Shown: piece by piece, positions 53,860 through 62,988 of the stretch
Layout: each line of letters starts with the position of its first letter
Position numbering within the stretch: position 1 is the stretch's first letter
Source: Candidatus Hydrothermus pacificus
GTDB lineage: Bacteria > Hydrothermota > Hydrothermia > Hydrothermales > Hydrothermaceae
DNA length: 64,000 nt
Assembly: GCA_002011615.1 (NCBI GenBank)
Contig: MTOH01000016.1
Span: 1,267-65,266, forward strand
Direction of reading: 5' to 3'
Notes under the pieces: model-generated
Told to the model about the DNA's origin: nothing
Databases searched by the model: none
What the model saw: the letters and a program-made list of their open reading frames with translations, nothing else
Position numbers and translations under genes: made by a program

Positions 53860-54584
53860 TCTCTAATCCATTCTTTTATAATTTTTTCAGGATTTTTCTC
53901 GAGCATAAGCCTTGTTCCGACCAGAAAACCATCGTATCCAAGAGATTTTATCTCTTTTATGGTTCCCAGGTTCTGTATACCACTTTCTGCTATTTTTATC
54001 ACCCTATCAGGAATATACATTCTCAGTTTTTTAAAAAGGGTTAAGTCTATCTCAAGGGTGGCAAGGTTTCTGGAATTTATTCCTATAATTTCTGCTCCTG
54101 CTCTCAATGATTTTTCAATTTCATAAGCAGAATGGCATTCAACCAGAGCAAAAAGCCCGAGTGTCCTGGATAGCTTTATAAGTTCTTTTAACCTTTCATA
54201 TTCAAGGATTTTTGCAATCAATAGGATACCATCAGCTCCCGCATTCTGGCTTTCAATCACCTGTTTTTTTGAAATTATAAAATCCTTTCTCAAAACTCCT
54301 ATTTTAAATTCTTTTTTAATTGTCTCTATATCCTTTATATTCCCACCAAAAAAGAAAGGTTCTGTTACCACAGAAATGAGATTCGCTCCCCCTTCTATGT
54401 ATTTTTGAACTTTTTCAAGAATGTTGAGCTCTTCTGAAATCACTCCTCTTGAAGGGGATTTTCTTTTTATCTCGGTTATAAAAAGGGGAGGTGAAGTTAA
54501 AAATTGAGGGAATTCTGGAGAGGGTTCTAAATCTTTTATACCTTTAACCCTTTCAACGGTTTTTTTAATTATCTTTGTTAACAT
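53847..54584 (-). CDS. trpC: indole-3-glycerol phosphate synthase
   Basis: Closes the indole ring. The 245-residue TIM barrel has ITEIKRKSPSRGVISEE (catalytic Lys), ANLISVVTEPFFFGG, VLRKDFIISKKQVIES, ADGILLIAKIL, LVECHSAYE, IIGINSRNL and IKIAESGIQN, all typical. It is separate from trpF here, unlike the fused E. coli enzyme. It overlaps trpD by 20 bases. Confidence 0.95.
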   Translation of the reverse strand: MLTKIIKKTVERVKGIKDLEPSPEFPQFLTSPPLFITEIKRKSPSRGVISEELNILEKVQKYIEGGANLISVVTEPFFFGGNIKDIETIKKEFKIGVLRKDFIISKKQVIESQNAGADGILLIAKILEYERLKELIKLSRTLGLFALVECHSAYEIEKSLRAGAEIIGINSRNLATLEIDLTLFKKLRMYIPDRVIKIAESGIQNLGTIKEIKSLGYDGFLVGTRLMLEKNPEKIIKEWIREWKK

Positions 54585-55578
54585 TTTCCCTCCTTAACCT
54601 CTGAATTAACTCCCGAGGTTTACCTGATTTTAAAACTTCAAGGGCTCTCTCAATCCCCTGTTTTAAATCTTTAACTTTCTGAAGAGCGAGGTATGCAATT
54701 GCAGAGTTAAGGGCAATAACACTTCTATCAGGCTCTCTGTGGCTGGAAAATAGCTCAAAAATCCTCTGCGCACTCTCCTGAGAAGATGAAACTTTAAGTT
54801 CATCCTCACCGGGAATAGAAAGTTTAAACTGAGATGTATCAATCTGAATTGTTTTATCAGGGTCTTCAGAACTATTTATATAAACCGTATCACCGGGAAT
54901 AGCCTCATCAAATCCAGCTTTTGATGTGTAAAAAAGAATTTTCCTGTTTAAAATATTAGCAGCTTTTGATAGTTTTAAGAGTATATCAGCATCAGGAACT
55001 CCTATTATCTGTGTCTCTGGAAAACAGGGATTTGTTAAAGGACCTAAAAGATTAAATATTGTTCTTATTCCAAGATTTTTTCTTATCTCAGCAACCCTCT
55101 TCATTGAAGGATGATAAAGAGGAGCAAATATAAAGGCAAAGTTGAATTTTTTTAAGTAGAGAAAAATCTCTTCAGGGTTTAATTTTGTTTTTATTCCAAG
55201 AGCCTCAAGAACATCTGCACTCCCGCTTTTACTCGAAATTCCCTTATTTCCGTGTTTTGCCACTTTAACTCCATCTGATGCAAGTAAAAGAGAAACAGCG
55301 GTTGATATGTTCCATGTATTTTTGCCATCCCCACCTGTTCCACAGGTATCAATATCAGGTCTTAAATCACCCAGTTCAGGCTTTACAGCTTTTTCAAGTA
55401 TTCCTTCCACAAAACCCGCAATTTCCTCTGGTGATTCTCCTTTTACCCTTAAAGCAACAAGAAGACCTGCTATCTGTTCGCCGGGCACTTCTCTGTCAAC
55501 AATGTTGAGCATCAGAGTTTTTGAAAGCCTCTCATCAATTTTTTCCTTTCTTGCTATCTTTTCAATCAACTCTTTCAT
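54565..55578 (-). CDS. trpD: anthranilate phosphoribosyltransferase
   Basis: Joins anthranilate and PRPP. Motifs: DTCGTGGDGKNTWNIST (PRPP loop), VAKHGNKGISSKSGSADVLEALG, FIFAPLYHPSMKRVAEIRKNLGIRT cut by NLLGPLTNP, and a later region with DEAIPGDTVY. The length of 337 is normal, and trpG is a separate gene. It starts two bases after trpG ends. Confidence 0.95.
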   Translation of the reverse strand: MKELIEKIARKEKIDERLSKTLMLNIVDREVPGEQIAGLLVALRVKGESPEEIAGFVEGILEKAVKPELGDLRPDIDTCGTGGDGKNTWNISTAVSLLLASDGVKVAKHGNKGISSKSGSADVLEALGIKTKLNPEEIFLYLKKFNFAFIFAPLYHPSMKRVAEIRKNLGIRTIFNLLGPLTNPCFPETQIIGVPDADILLKLSKAANILNRKILFYTSKAGFDEAIPGDTVYINSSEDPDKTIQIDTSQFKLSIPGEDELKVSSSQESAQRIFELFSSHREPDRSVIALNSAIAYLALQKVKDLKQGIERALEVLKSGKPRELIQRLRRENVNKDN

Positions 55579-55580
55579 TT

Positions 55581-56147
55581 TTATACCTCCAGAAAATTCT
55601 CAATTAATTTTTTTCCAGATTTTGTCCCGAAGGACTCGGGATGGAATTGAACTCCTTCGACCTTAAAATTTCTCATTCTTATACCCATTATTTCTCCATC
55701 CTTTGTAAACGCTGAAATTTCAAAAATCTCTGGCAGATTTGCCTCATCAATGATAAGGGAATGATATCTTGTTGCATAGAAAGGTGAATCAATGTTTGTA
55801 TAAATACCTTTTCCATCATGATATATTTCACATATCTTGCCGTGAACAACATTTTTTGCTTTTTTTATTTCAACACCGAATGCATATGCAATTGCCTGAT
55901 GTCCCAAACATATACCAAAAATGGGTATGCTCTTATAAAATTCTTTGATAAGGTTTATACATATCCCTGCATTTTTGGGATGCCCCGGTCCGGGTGATAG
56001 AAATATAAAATCAGGGGAAAGTTTTTTAACATCTTCAATACCAATTTCATCGTTCCTTTTTACAACTGTCCTGCAACCTGTCTCAAGAAGGTACTGGTAT
56101 ATGTTGTAAACAAAAGAATCGTAGTTGTCTATGAGAAGAACCTTCAT
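55581..56147 (-). CDS. trpG: anthranilate synthase glutamine amidotransferase component
   Basis: Supplies ammonia from glutamine to TrpE. The start is ATG 56147, after GAGGAGG in the end of trpE. Class I amidotransferase: IDNYDSFVYNIYQYL, LSPGPGHPKNAG, IFGICLGHQAIAYAFG (Cys nucleophile) and VEGVQFHPESFGT (His, Glu). At 188 residues it is of normal length. It may also serve p-aminobenzoate synthesis. Confidence 0.94.
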   Translation of the reverse strand: MKVLLIDNYDSFVYNIYQYLLETGCRTVVKRNDEIGIEDVKKLSPDFIFLSPGPGHPKNAGICINLIKEFYKSIPIFGICLGHQAIAYAFGVEIKKAKNVVHGKICEIYHDGKGIYTNIDSPFYATRYHSLIIDEANLPEIFEISAFTKDGEIMGIRMRNFKVEGVQFHPESFGTKSGKKLIENFLEV

Positions 56148-56148
56148 T

Positions 56149-57480
56149 TCACACCTCCTCTGATAATAAAATCGCCCTTTTAAGGGCTTCACCTTTATTA
56201 TGACATTCTTCCCATTCTTTCTCGGGCAATGAGTCATGAACAATTCCTGCTCCTGCCTGATAGAAAAACTCTTTATCTCTCATAAAGATTGTTCTTATGA
56301 GTATTGCCTGATCCATATTGCCCTTTTCATCAAAATATCCGACAGCACCTGCATAGGGACCTCTTCTTGCGTCCTCAACCTCTTCTATTAACTCCATTGC
56401 TCTCACCTTTGGTGCTCCTGTCACGGTTCCTGCCGGGAAACAGGATTTTAAAAGTTCAAAAATGGATATTTTTTTATCTATCTTTGCTCTAACATAGGTG
56501 ACAAGATGCATCACATGAGAAAACCTTTCAACAACTCTGAATTTATCCACCTCAACGGTTCCGGGAATCGCAACTTTTCCGATATCGTTTCTTGCAAGGT
56601 CAACAAGCATAAGATGCTCGGCATTTTCTTTCTCATCATTTAAAAGTTCCTCTTCCATTTTCCTGTTTTTCCTTTCGTCTTCAAAAACAGGTCTTGTTCC
56701 TGCTATTGGACATGTAAGTATATTATTCCCCTCTTTTCTCACCAGCACTTCAGGTGAAGAACCTATTATCTTATATTCATCAAAATCAAGGTAAAAGAGA
56801 TAGGGCGAGGGGTTTAAAAATCGCAGTGCCCTGTAGATTTTAAAAGGTTCAACATCAACCCTGCCCTTAAATCTCATTGACATAACACATTGGAATATCT
56901 CTCCATTTCTAATCATGGTTTTTAAGTATCTGACTTTTTTTAAGAAATCTTCCTTTTTCTCAAGACAAAAAGGTCCTTCAACTCTAAACCTTCTAATATC
57001 CTCTTTAATTCTCTCTCTTTCAAGACATTCTTTTATCTGTTTCAAAAGATATTTGCTTTCTTCTTCATCCCTGTGAACCACCTGAACAGAGTGTTTCAAA
57101 TGGTCAAAAACAAGTAAGAATTCCGGAACCACATAAAGGGCATCGGGTATTTCAAAGGTCTTTTCATTTTTATCAGGTATATTCTCTATTGTTCTCACAG
57201 CATCATAACCCGTATATCCGACTATACCACCTGTAAATCTTAAATCCAGGTCTCTATCTTTCTTTGTTATTGAATATTCTTTTTCAAGTTCATGCCAGAG
57301 CCCTGTCTTTGAATCCAGCTTTTCAAACACTATCTTTTTACCCGATGAAAATCCTATGAAGCTGTATCTTCCAAGAGTTTTACCACCCAGAACACTTTCC
57401 AGCAGGAAAACAGGCTTAAAGTTTTTCAGCTTTAGAAAGGCTGAAACCGGAGTCTCCACATCTGCAATTATTCTTTTCAT
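56149..57480 (-). CDS. trpE: anthranilate synthase component I
   Basis: Converts chorismate to anthranilate with TrpG. The start is ATG 57480, with GGAGG (57486-57490 complement) seven bases upstream. An N-terminal feedback region contains LLESVLGGKTLGRYSFIGF, the LLES-type Trp pocket. The catalytic part has GEIFQCVMSMRF, LRFLNPSPYLFYLDF, IIGSSPEVLV, CPIAGTRP, HLMLVDLARNDIG and CFPAGTVTGAPKVRAMELI. At 443 residues it is slightly short. It is the first structural gene of the aromatic operon, directly after attenuator 2. Confidence 0.95.
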   Translation of the reverse strand: MKRIIADVETPVSAFLKLKNFKPVFLLESVLGGKTLGRYSFIGFSSGKKIVFEKLDSKTGLWHELEKEYSITKKDRDLDLRFTGGIVGYTGYDAVRTIENIPDKNEKTFEIPDALYVVPEFLLVFDHLKHSVQVVHRDEEESKYLLKQIKECLERERIKEDIRRFRVEGPFCLEKKEDFLKKVRYLKTMIRNGEIFQCVMSMRFKGRVDVEPFKIYRALRFLNPSPYLFYLDFDEYKIIGSSPEVLVRKEGNNILTCPIAGTRPVFEDERKNRKMEEELLNDEKENAEHLMLVDLARNDIGKVAIPGTVEVDKFRVVERFSHVMHLVTYVRAKIDKKISIFELLKSCFPAGTVTGAPKVRAMELIEEVEDARRGPYAGAVGYFDEKGNMDQAILIRTIFMRDKEFFYQAGAGIVHDSLPEKEWEECHNKGEALKRAILLSEEV

Positions 57481-57490
57481 AATTACCTCC

Positions 57491-57525
57491 AAAATAAAAA
57501 GCCCCCACCTTGAAGGTGGGGGCTT
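57491..57525 (-). terminator. attenuator 2 terminator (3:4 hairpin and U tract)
   Basis: In the transcript, arm 3 (complement of 57513-57525) and arm 4 (57499-57511) are fully complementary: AAGCCCCCACCTT with AAGGTGGGGGCTT, followed by TTTTTATTTT (57491-57500 complement). This is a textbook intrinsic terminator, 11-13 base pairs, ending ten bases before the trpE start region. Confidence 0.92.
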
Positions 57526-57547
57526 CGGGTTCGGGCTTAATCAGGGG

Positions 57548-57625
57548 TTAACCCATAATGCCCGGGCCCCCACCTCTTCTGATAAACCAGTAATAATAAA
57601 GAGGTAAGGACCCGGGCATCATCAT
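57548..57625 (-). CDS. leader peptide 2 (25 residues, run YYYWF)
   Basis: The ATG at 57625 is preceded by AAGGAGAG at good spacing. The peptide starts MMMPGSLPL, then YYYWF (codons at 57584-57598), then IRRGGGPGIMG. Five aromatic codons in a row are far from chance. Segment 1 (57608-57620) can pair with segment 2 (57557-57569) over 13 positions with two G-U pairs. Segment 2 (57566-57575) can instead pair ten of ten with 57514-57523, part of the terminator's first arm. A ribosome stalled at the aromatic codons would cover segment 1, free segment 2 and so prevent termination. A regulatory peptide; no other function is expected. Confidence 0.88.
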   Translation of the reverse strand: MMMPGSLPLYYYWFIRRGGGPGIMG

Positions 57626-57654
57626 TTCACTCTCTCCTTAAATTTTTCATTTTT

Positions 57655-57690
57655 TTATAAAATTAAAAACCCCCACTTTAAAGTGGGGGT
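57655..57690 (-). terminator. attenuator 1 terminator (3:4 hairpin and U tract)
   Basis: Bases 57669-57690 are a perfect 22-base palindrome (transcript ACCCCCACTTT and AAAGTGGGGGT). The transcript then runs TTTTAATTTTAT. The first arm is shared with the antiterminator pairing to leader 1. Confidence 0.92.
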
Positions 57691-57715
57691 CTGGGTTTTC
57701 GGGTTTCGGGCGGGG

Positions 57716-57790
57716 TTAAATTTCTACACCCAGACCCCCGCTCTTTCTAAAATACCAGTAATATATTTTCAGGAGTCTGAGTGTTTTCAT
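57716..57790 (-). CDS. leader peptide 1 (24 residues, run YYWYF)
   Basis: The ATG is at 57790. The peptide starts MKTLRLLKI, then YYWYF (codons at 57749-57763), then RKSGGLGVEI and TAA at 57716-57718. The SD is weak (GGGG eight bases upstream). Segment 1 (57770-57784) pairs with segment 2 (57726-57740) over 15 unbroken positions with three G-U pairs. Segment 2 (57728-57739) pairs perfectly, 12 of 12, with 57685-57696, which overlaps the first terminator arm. This is the 1:2 / 2:3 / 3:4 logic of classical ribosome-mediated attenuation, here with mixed Tyr, Trp and Phe codons. Confidence 0.88.
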   Translation of the reverse strand: MKTLRLLKIYYWYFRKSGGLGVEI

Positions 57791-57819
57791 ATTTTTAACC
57801 CCAAAAATTTAAAAAGATA

Positions 57820-57849
57820 ATTTTAAAGCAAAAATGTTTTTTTTGTCAA
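57820..57849 (-). promoter_or_regulatory. predicted promoter of the aromatic amino-acid operon
   Basis: On the minus strand: TTGACA (57844-57849) and TAAAAT (57820-57825) with an 18-base spacer (TTAAAA would give 17). Transcription would start near 57813, about 20 bases before leader peptide 1. Confidence 0.65.
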
Positions 57850-57893
57850 GTCAAACAAAACTTCACTGCATTAACCCAAAATTCCTCGCACAG

Positions 57894-57922
57894 TTGACAA
57901 AATAGATATGATACCTTATTAT
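57894..57922 (+). promoter_or_regulatory. predicted promoter of the yhaM-secA operon
   Basis: TTGACA (57894-57899), a 17-base spacer and TATTAT (57917-57922). The ATG at 57942 is only 19 bases past the -10, so the mRNA leader would be about 10-12 bases. No SD is visible. Confidence 0.65.
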
Positions 57923-57941
57923 TTATATACTTGATTATTAG

Positions 57942-58895
57942 ATGAAAAAGATTTTTGTCAAAGAGCTGGAGAAAGGAGAATTTGAAGATATATTCATAGT
58001 AAACAGGATAAAGAAAAAGGAAAGAAAAGATGGGGGATTTTTCTACGAACTCTATATCTCAGATAAAACGGGTGAAATGAAGGGTTATGTTTTTGATAAT
58101 ATAGCGGAGTTTGAGAAAAAACTGAAGGAAGGAGTTTATCAGGTAAAGGGAGAGGCTCGAGAGTTGTATGGAGAAATTGTATTTACACTAAAGGAGCTAA
58201 AAAAGGCAAGGGATGTGGAGATTAAGGACCTATTCCCATCCTCTCCAAGAGAAATAGACAGGATGGTAAATAACCTTGAAAACATTATCACAGACATTCA
58301 AAACCCTCATCTTAAAAAATTACTGGATTACTTTTTCAATGATCCGGAGATAAGAGAAAATTTTATAAATGCACCTGCTGCAAAAAAAATGCATCATGCT
58401 TATATAGGTGGTCTTCTTGAACACACTTTGAACGTAGTCGAAATTGCAGAATCTCTTGCAGAATCTTTGAGCAGAATGTACTCGGGTTTATCAAAGGATA
58501 TTCTAATAACAGGAGCCCTTTTACACGACATAGGGAAAATTAAAACTTATGAATACAGAGCAGGTATTGACATATCTGACAAAGGTAGACTGTTAGACCA
58601 TGTTTATTTCAGTCTTATAATGGTTCAGGAAAAAATTGACAAAATATCGGATTTTCCTGAGAATCTAAAATTAAGAATTCTTCATATGATTGCATCCCAT
58701 CACGGCGAAAAAAGTATGGGTGCACTGACAGAACCTATGACAGAAGAGGCTCTTCTCCTGCATTTTGCTGATTACATTGACACATTGATGTTTAAATTTA
58801 AAAGAGCAAGAGAAAACAGTAAAGAGGGGGCAAGATGGTCCGAATATCAAAGGGATTTACAGAGATTTATCTTTCTGGGAGGTGAAGAAGAATGA
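57942..58895 (+). CDS. 3'-5' exoribonuclease YhaM-like (OB fold plus HD domain)
   Basis: A 317-residue protein. Residues about 15-80 form an OB-fold nucleic-acid-binding domain ([39 protein letters not shown]). Residues 145-300 are an HD hydrolase domain with [27 protein letters not shown] (His195-Asp196) and MIASHHGE. This is the architecture of YhaM, a metal-dependent RNase/DNase. The mRNA is nearly leaderless by promoter position. The stop overlaps the secA start by four bases. Confidence 0.9.
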   Translation: MKKIFVKELEKGEFEDIFIVNRIKKKERKDGGFFYELYISDKTGEMKGYVFDNIAEFEKKLKEGVYQVKGEARELYGEIVFTLKELKKARDVEIKDLFPSSPREIDRMVNNLENIITDIQNPHLKKLLDYFFNDPEIRENFINAPAAKKMHHAYIGGLLEHTLNVVEIAESLAESLSRMYSGLSKDILITGALLHDIGKIKTYEYRAGIDISDKGRLLDHVYFSLIMVQEKIDKISDFPENLKLRILHMIASHHGEKSMGALTEPMTEEALLLHFADYIDTLMFKFKRARENSKEGARWSEYQRDLQRFIFLGGEEE

Positions 58896-61837
58896 ATGTA
58901 TTTACAAAAATTTTCAGAAAAGTATTTGTTCCGAGAAATGAGAGAGTTTTAAAAAAACTGTGGCCAACAGTTTACAAAATAAATGATATATATGAAAAAA
59001 TACATAACATTAAAGATGAGGATTTAATAAAGAAAACAGAAGAATGGAGAAAAGCTGTTCAAAAAGGTGAGGTAGCTCTTGATGAAATTCTACCCGAAGC
59101 GTATGCTTATGTAAAGGAGGCATGCAGAAGGCTTGTGGGAAAATCCTGGGATGTGGTTGGAATAAAAACCGAGTGGAATATGATTCCTTTTGATGTCCAG
59201 CTTATAGGTGCAATTGTGCTTCATCAGGGTAAAATTGCTGAAATGGCAACAGGTGAAGGAAAAACCCTTGTCGCAACAATGCCCCTTTATTTGAATGCAC
59301 TCACAGGAAAAAACTGTAATCTCGTCACAGTTAATGATTATCTTGCAAGAAGAGACAGAGAATGGATGGGACCTGTTTATGAATCTCTGGGTGTCAGTGT
59401 GGGAGTCATACAGGCTGGAATGGACCCTCAGGAAAGGAAACCCCATTATGAGAAGGATATAACTTATGGAACAAACAATGAGTTTGGATTTGATTATTTG
59501 AGAGACAACATGGTCTTCAGAGCAGAAGACAGGGTCCAGAGAGACCATTACTATGCAATAATTGATGAAGTGGACTCAATTCTCGTAGACGAAGCAAGAA
59601 CTCCTCTTATAATATCGGGTCCTGTTGAGAGGTCCAGCAATTATCTTTACAGAAAAGCAAAACCTGTTGTTGAAGAAATTGTTCGCAAGCAGAATTTACT
59701 TGTAAATAAATTTCTTCAGGAATCTGAGAAACTTCTCAGAAATGGCGACAGGGAAAAGGCAGCGGAAAAACTGCTTCTTGCAAAAAGGGGAGCACCAAGG
59801 TCAAAAAGACTTTTTAAACTCTTACAGGAACCTGACATGATGAGGCTTGTTGAAAGCTTTGAACTCAGATTGATGAAGGAAAAGAAGATGCACGAATTTG
59901 ACCAGAACCTCTATTATGTGATAGATGAAAAAGCTCATTCTGCAGACATTACAGAAAAAGGAAGAGAGGAAATCCATAAAAAGGAAAAAGATTTATTCGT
60001 GCTTCCTGACCTGTCAACAGAGTTGCATGCGGTTGACCAGAAAGAAAATTTAACTCCCAGAGAAAAATTCTTTGAAAAAGAAAGAATACTCAGAGAGTAT
60101 TCTGAAAAATCAGAAAAAGTTCACGCCATCAAACAGCTTTTAAAAGCGTATTCACTTTTTGAAAAGGATGTTGACTATGTTGTAATGGATGGAAAAGTTA
60201 TCATAGTTGATGAGTTTACAGGAAGACTGATGCATGGAAGAAGATGGTCTGACGGTCTTCATGAAGCTGTTGAAGCAAAAGAAAATGTCACCATCCAGAG
60301 GGAAACTCAAACCCTTGCAACAATAACAATTCAGAACTATTTCAGGATGTATGAGAAACTTGCAGGAATGACAGGAACAGCAATAACAGAGGCAGCAGAG
60401 TTCTGGGAAATATATAAACTTGATGTTGTCGTAATACCCACAAATAAACCCTGTATAAGAGAGGACCTGCCTGATATAATTTTTAAGACAAAGAAACAAA
60501 AATACAGGGCAGTTGTTGATGAAGTTAAGAAGTGGCACAAAGCAGGAAGACCTGTTCTTGTAGGAACAGCATCGGTTGATACTTCTGAACTTCTATCAAG
60601 ACTTCTGAAAAGGGAAGGTGTCCCCCATCATGTTTTAAATGCAAAGCATCATCAAAAAGAGGCAGAAATAGTATCAAGAGCGGGTGAGAAGTATGCTGTT
60701 ACAATAGCCACAAATATGGCAGGTAGAGGAACCGATATAAAGCTCGGAGAAGGGGTTAAAGAGCTCGGAGGTCTTTTAATTGTGGGAACTGAAAAACATG
60801 AAGCAAGAAGAATAGACAGACAGTTAAGAGGAAGGTCAGGAAGACAGGGAGACCCCGGAACAACAAGGTTTTTCCTGTCCCTTGAAGACGACCTTTTAAG
60901 ACTTTTTGGTTCGGACAAAGTTATGTCCTTAATGGAAAGATTTGGTTCAAAGGATGAAGGACCAATTGAGAGCAAAATGGTTACAAAAGCTCTTGAAACC
61001 GCTCAGAAGAGAGTAGAAATGCAGAACTTTGAGATAAGAAAGAGACTTTTAGAGTTTGATGATGTTATGAACAAGCAGAGAGAGGTTATATATGGACTGA
61101 GAAACGAAATACTTGATGGTGGAAATGTCAAAGAATACATAAAAGAATATATAGAAGAGATAGTGGACGAAATCACAGATAAATACTGCCCCAGCGATTA
61201 CAAAGAGGATTGGGATATAGAGAACCTCAGAACCGAACTCAGTTTTCATTTTCTTTCAGACTTCAGTAGAATAGATGTAGTAAAAAATAAATCAGAGTTG
61301 AAGGATTATGTAATGAAGGAAGTAGAGGCACTTTATAATGAAAGAGAGGAAATTCTTGGCGAGGAAAAGATGAGAGAACTGGAAGGAATGGCACTTCTGT
61401 ATACCCTTGATGAGGCATGGAGAGACCATCTTTATTCTCTTGACCATTTAAGAGAGGGCATATATTTGAGAGCTTACGGACAGAAAGACCCTCTTGTTGA
61501 GTACAAACAGGAAAGCTATAGAATGTTTGAAGAGCTTATGAGAAGAATAAGAAATGAAACCGTGCATAGAGTTTTAAGGGTTCAGGTTGCACAGATGCCT
61601 CAAAGAGTTACGGGCAGGATAAAGGCAGAACATCCTGAACTCGCAAAGGTTCAGGCTCAACAAGCAGAGCCAAGAAAAGAAGAGGGACCTCCAGGAATAG
61701 CCAGGGAACAGGCTCCGATGCAACCAGAAATGGTGAAAAAGCCTTTTGTAAGGAAAACCCCAAAGGTTGGAAGAAATGACCCCTGCCCCTGTGGCAGCGG
61801 GAAAAAATATAAACACTGTTGTGGAAGGGGGTTATAA
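58892..61837 (+). CDS. secA: preprotein translocase ATPase SecA
   Basis: The motor of the Sec pathway. 981 residues. Walker A is [19 protein letters not shown] near residue 115. [82 protein letters not shown] and [14 protein letters not shown] follow. The C-terminal zinc motif is [13 protein letters not shown]. It is longer than E. coli SecA (901), with an insertion around residues 255-330 ([20 protein letters not shown]) like that in Bacteroidetes-type SecA. The stop overlaps the next ATG by one base. Confidence 0.97.
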   Translation: MNVFTKIFRKVFVPRNERVLKKLWPTVYKINDIYEKIHNIKDEDLIKKTEEWRKAVQKGEVALDEILPEAYAYVKEACRRLVGKSWDVVGIKTEWNMIPFDVQLIGAIVLHQGKIAEMATGEGKTLVATMPLYLNALTGKNCNLVTVNDYLARRDREWMGPVYESLGVSVGVIQAGMDPQERKPHYEKDITYGTNNEFGFDYLRDNMVFRAEDRVQRDHYYAIIDEVDSILVDEARTPLIISGPVERSSNYLYRKAKPVVEEIVRKQNLLVNKFLQESEKLLRNGDREKAAEKLLLAKRGAPRSKRLFKLLQEPDMMRLVESFELRLMKEKKMHEFDQNLYYVIDEKAHSADITEKGREEIHKKEKDLFVLPDLSTELHAVDQKENLTPREKFFEKERILREYSEKSEKVHAIKQLLKAYSLFEKDVDYVVMDGKVIIVDEFTGRLMHGRRWSDGLHEAVEAKENVTIQRETQTLATITIQNYFRMYEKLAGMTGTAITEAAEFWEIYKLDVVVIPTNKPCIREDLPDIIFKTKKQKYRAVVDEVKKWHKAGRPVLVGTASVDTSELLSRLLKREGVPHHVLNAKHHQKEAEIVSRAGEKYAVTIATNMAGRGTDIKLGEGVKELGGLLIVGTEKHEARRIDRQLRGRSGRQGDPGTTRFFLSLEDDLLRLFGSDKVMSLMERFGSKDEGPIESKMVTKALETAQKRVEMQNFEIRKRLLEFDDVMNKQREVIYGLRNEILDGGNVKEYIKEYIEEIVDEITDKYCPSDYKEDWDIENLRTELSFHFLSDFSRIDVVKNKSELKDYVMKEVEALYNEREEILGEEKMRELEGMALLYTLDEAWRDHLYSLDHLREGIYLRAYGQKDPLVEYKQESYRMFEELMRRIRNETVHRVLRVQVAQMPQRVTGRIKAEHPELAKVQAQQAEPRKEEGPPGIAREQAPMQPEMVKKPFVRKTPKVGRNDPCPCGSGKKYKHCCGRGL

Positions 61838-62334
61838 TGGGTAAAGGAAAAGACACAAGAAAATACAGGGAAAAATTAAAGGACCCCTATATGGATAAAA
61901 ATTCGTACAGGGACCCAACAATCTGTCCGGGTTGCGGTCTTATATTTCATCAAAAGAGATGGCTAAAGGATGAAAAGATTGCCCATAGACTAAAAGACCA
62001 GGGAGTGGAGTTTAATAGAAAAGATTGTCCTGCCTGCAGAAAAATAAAGGACAACTACCCTCTTGGAATTCTTGAAATTGAGGCAGAATATGTAAAAACT
62101 AAAAGAGAAGAACTGAAAAATCTGATAACCAATGTTACTGAGAGAGAAGAATGGAGAAATCCTCTTGAGAGAATAATGAAATTAAACTTTGATGAAAAAA
62201 GGCTTTATATAGAAACCACAACCGAACATCTTGCAAAAAAAATAGGCAACAGTGTCAGAAAAGCTTTTGGTGGAGAATTAAAAATCACCTTTTCTGACAA
62301 ACAAAAACTTATAAGGGTTTATTTAAAAGAATAA
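61837..62334 (+). CDS. BCAM0308-like zinc-ribbon protein
   Basis: A 165-residue protein of unknown function. The start ATG 61837 overlaps the secA stop (TAATG), whereas the frame from 61819 lies inside secA. Two Cys pairs, CPGCGLIFHQKRW and CPACRKIKDNYPLG, form a zinc ribbon. The rest, NPLERIMKLNFDEKRLYIETTTEHLAKKIG and RKAFGGEL, matches what I recall of the BCAM0308/NMD3-like family. It may bind RNA or ribosomes; that is not established. Confidence 0.75.
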   Translation: MGKGKDTRKYREKLKDPYMDKNSYRDPTICPGCGLIFHQKRWLKDEKIAHRLKDQGVEFNRKDCPACRKIKDNYPLGILEIEAEYVKTKREELKNLITNVTEREEWRNPLERIMKLNFDEKRLYIETTTEHLAKKIGNSVRKAFGGELKITFSDKQKLIRVYLKE

Positions 62335-62988
62335 TTGAGTAACGCAAGAAGAAATTTCGTTGCAGGAATAGTTACACTTCTTCCAGTTGTAGTTACAATA
62401 TACATAACTTATATAATGGTTAATTTTATAGGAGGGGGTGTTGGCAAATTTTTCAAAAAATTCCCTTATTTTGATAAACTCCCGTCTTTTGTATTTCCGG
62501 TTATAGGTTTGATAGTTGTGCTCATTGCCTTTTATATCACAGGGATATTTGCCACAACTTACCTCGGAAAGAGAATTATTAATATGGGGGAAAAGATAAT
62601 AATAAATCTCCCTGTTGTAAGAGGTCTTTACAAGGCTGCAAGAGAATTTTCAAAAGCACTATTTGAAAGCAAAACCGCACTTAGAAAGGTTGTTCTCCTT
62701 GAATTTCCAAAAGAAGAAAGTTATGCAATTGGATTCCTGACCACAGACAAGGTCTGGGAAATAGATGGTGAAAAACATTACAATATATTTGTCCCCACAA
62801 CACCAAATCCCACTTCGGGATGGTACTTAATTGTGCCTGAATCAAGGCTAAAATTCCTGCCATTCTCTGTAGAGGATGGAATGCAAATGGTAATTTCAGG
62901 AGGAATTGTAATATCTCCTGAAAAGGAGAATATCTTTCACCATGAACTTTTTGAGGAAATTTCTAAGACAAAAAAGAAAAAAGAATAA
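62335..62988 (+). CDS. DUF502 family membrane protein
   Basis: A 217-residue inner-membrane protein of DUF502 type. Two N-terminal helices (VAGIVTLLPVVVTIYITYIMV and FVFPVIGLIVVLIAFYITGIF) are followed by GKRIINMGEKIIINLPVVRGLYKAAREF, a conserved region, and a soluble part with VFVPTTPNPTSGWYLIVP-like FVPTTPNPTSGWY. The function is unknown. It uses a TTG start directly after the previous stop and overlaps the CBS gene by 47 bases. Confidence 0.88.
   Translation: MSNARRNFVAGIVTLLPVVVTIYITYIMVNFIGGGVGKFFKKFPYFDKLPSFVFPVIGLIVVLIAFYITGIFATTYLGKRIINMGEKIIINLPVVRGLYKAAREFSKALFESKTALRKVVLLEFPKEESYAIGFLTTDKVWEIDGEKHYNIFVPTTPNPTSGWYLIVPESRLKFLPFSVEDGMQMVISGGIVISPEKENIFHHELFEEISKTKKKKE

Noticed and set aside
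57491-57790. The repeated CCCCCAC blocks upstream of trpE as a CRISPR-like or simple repeat array
   Set aside because: The blocks are terminator and antiterminator arms in a fixed order with two coding leader peptides; there are no regular spacers.
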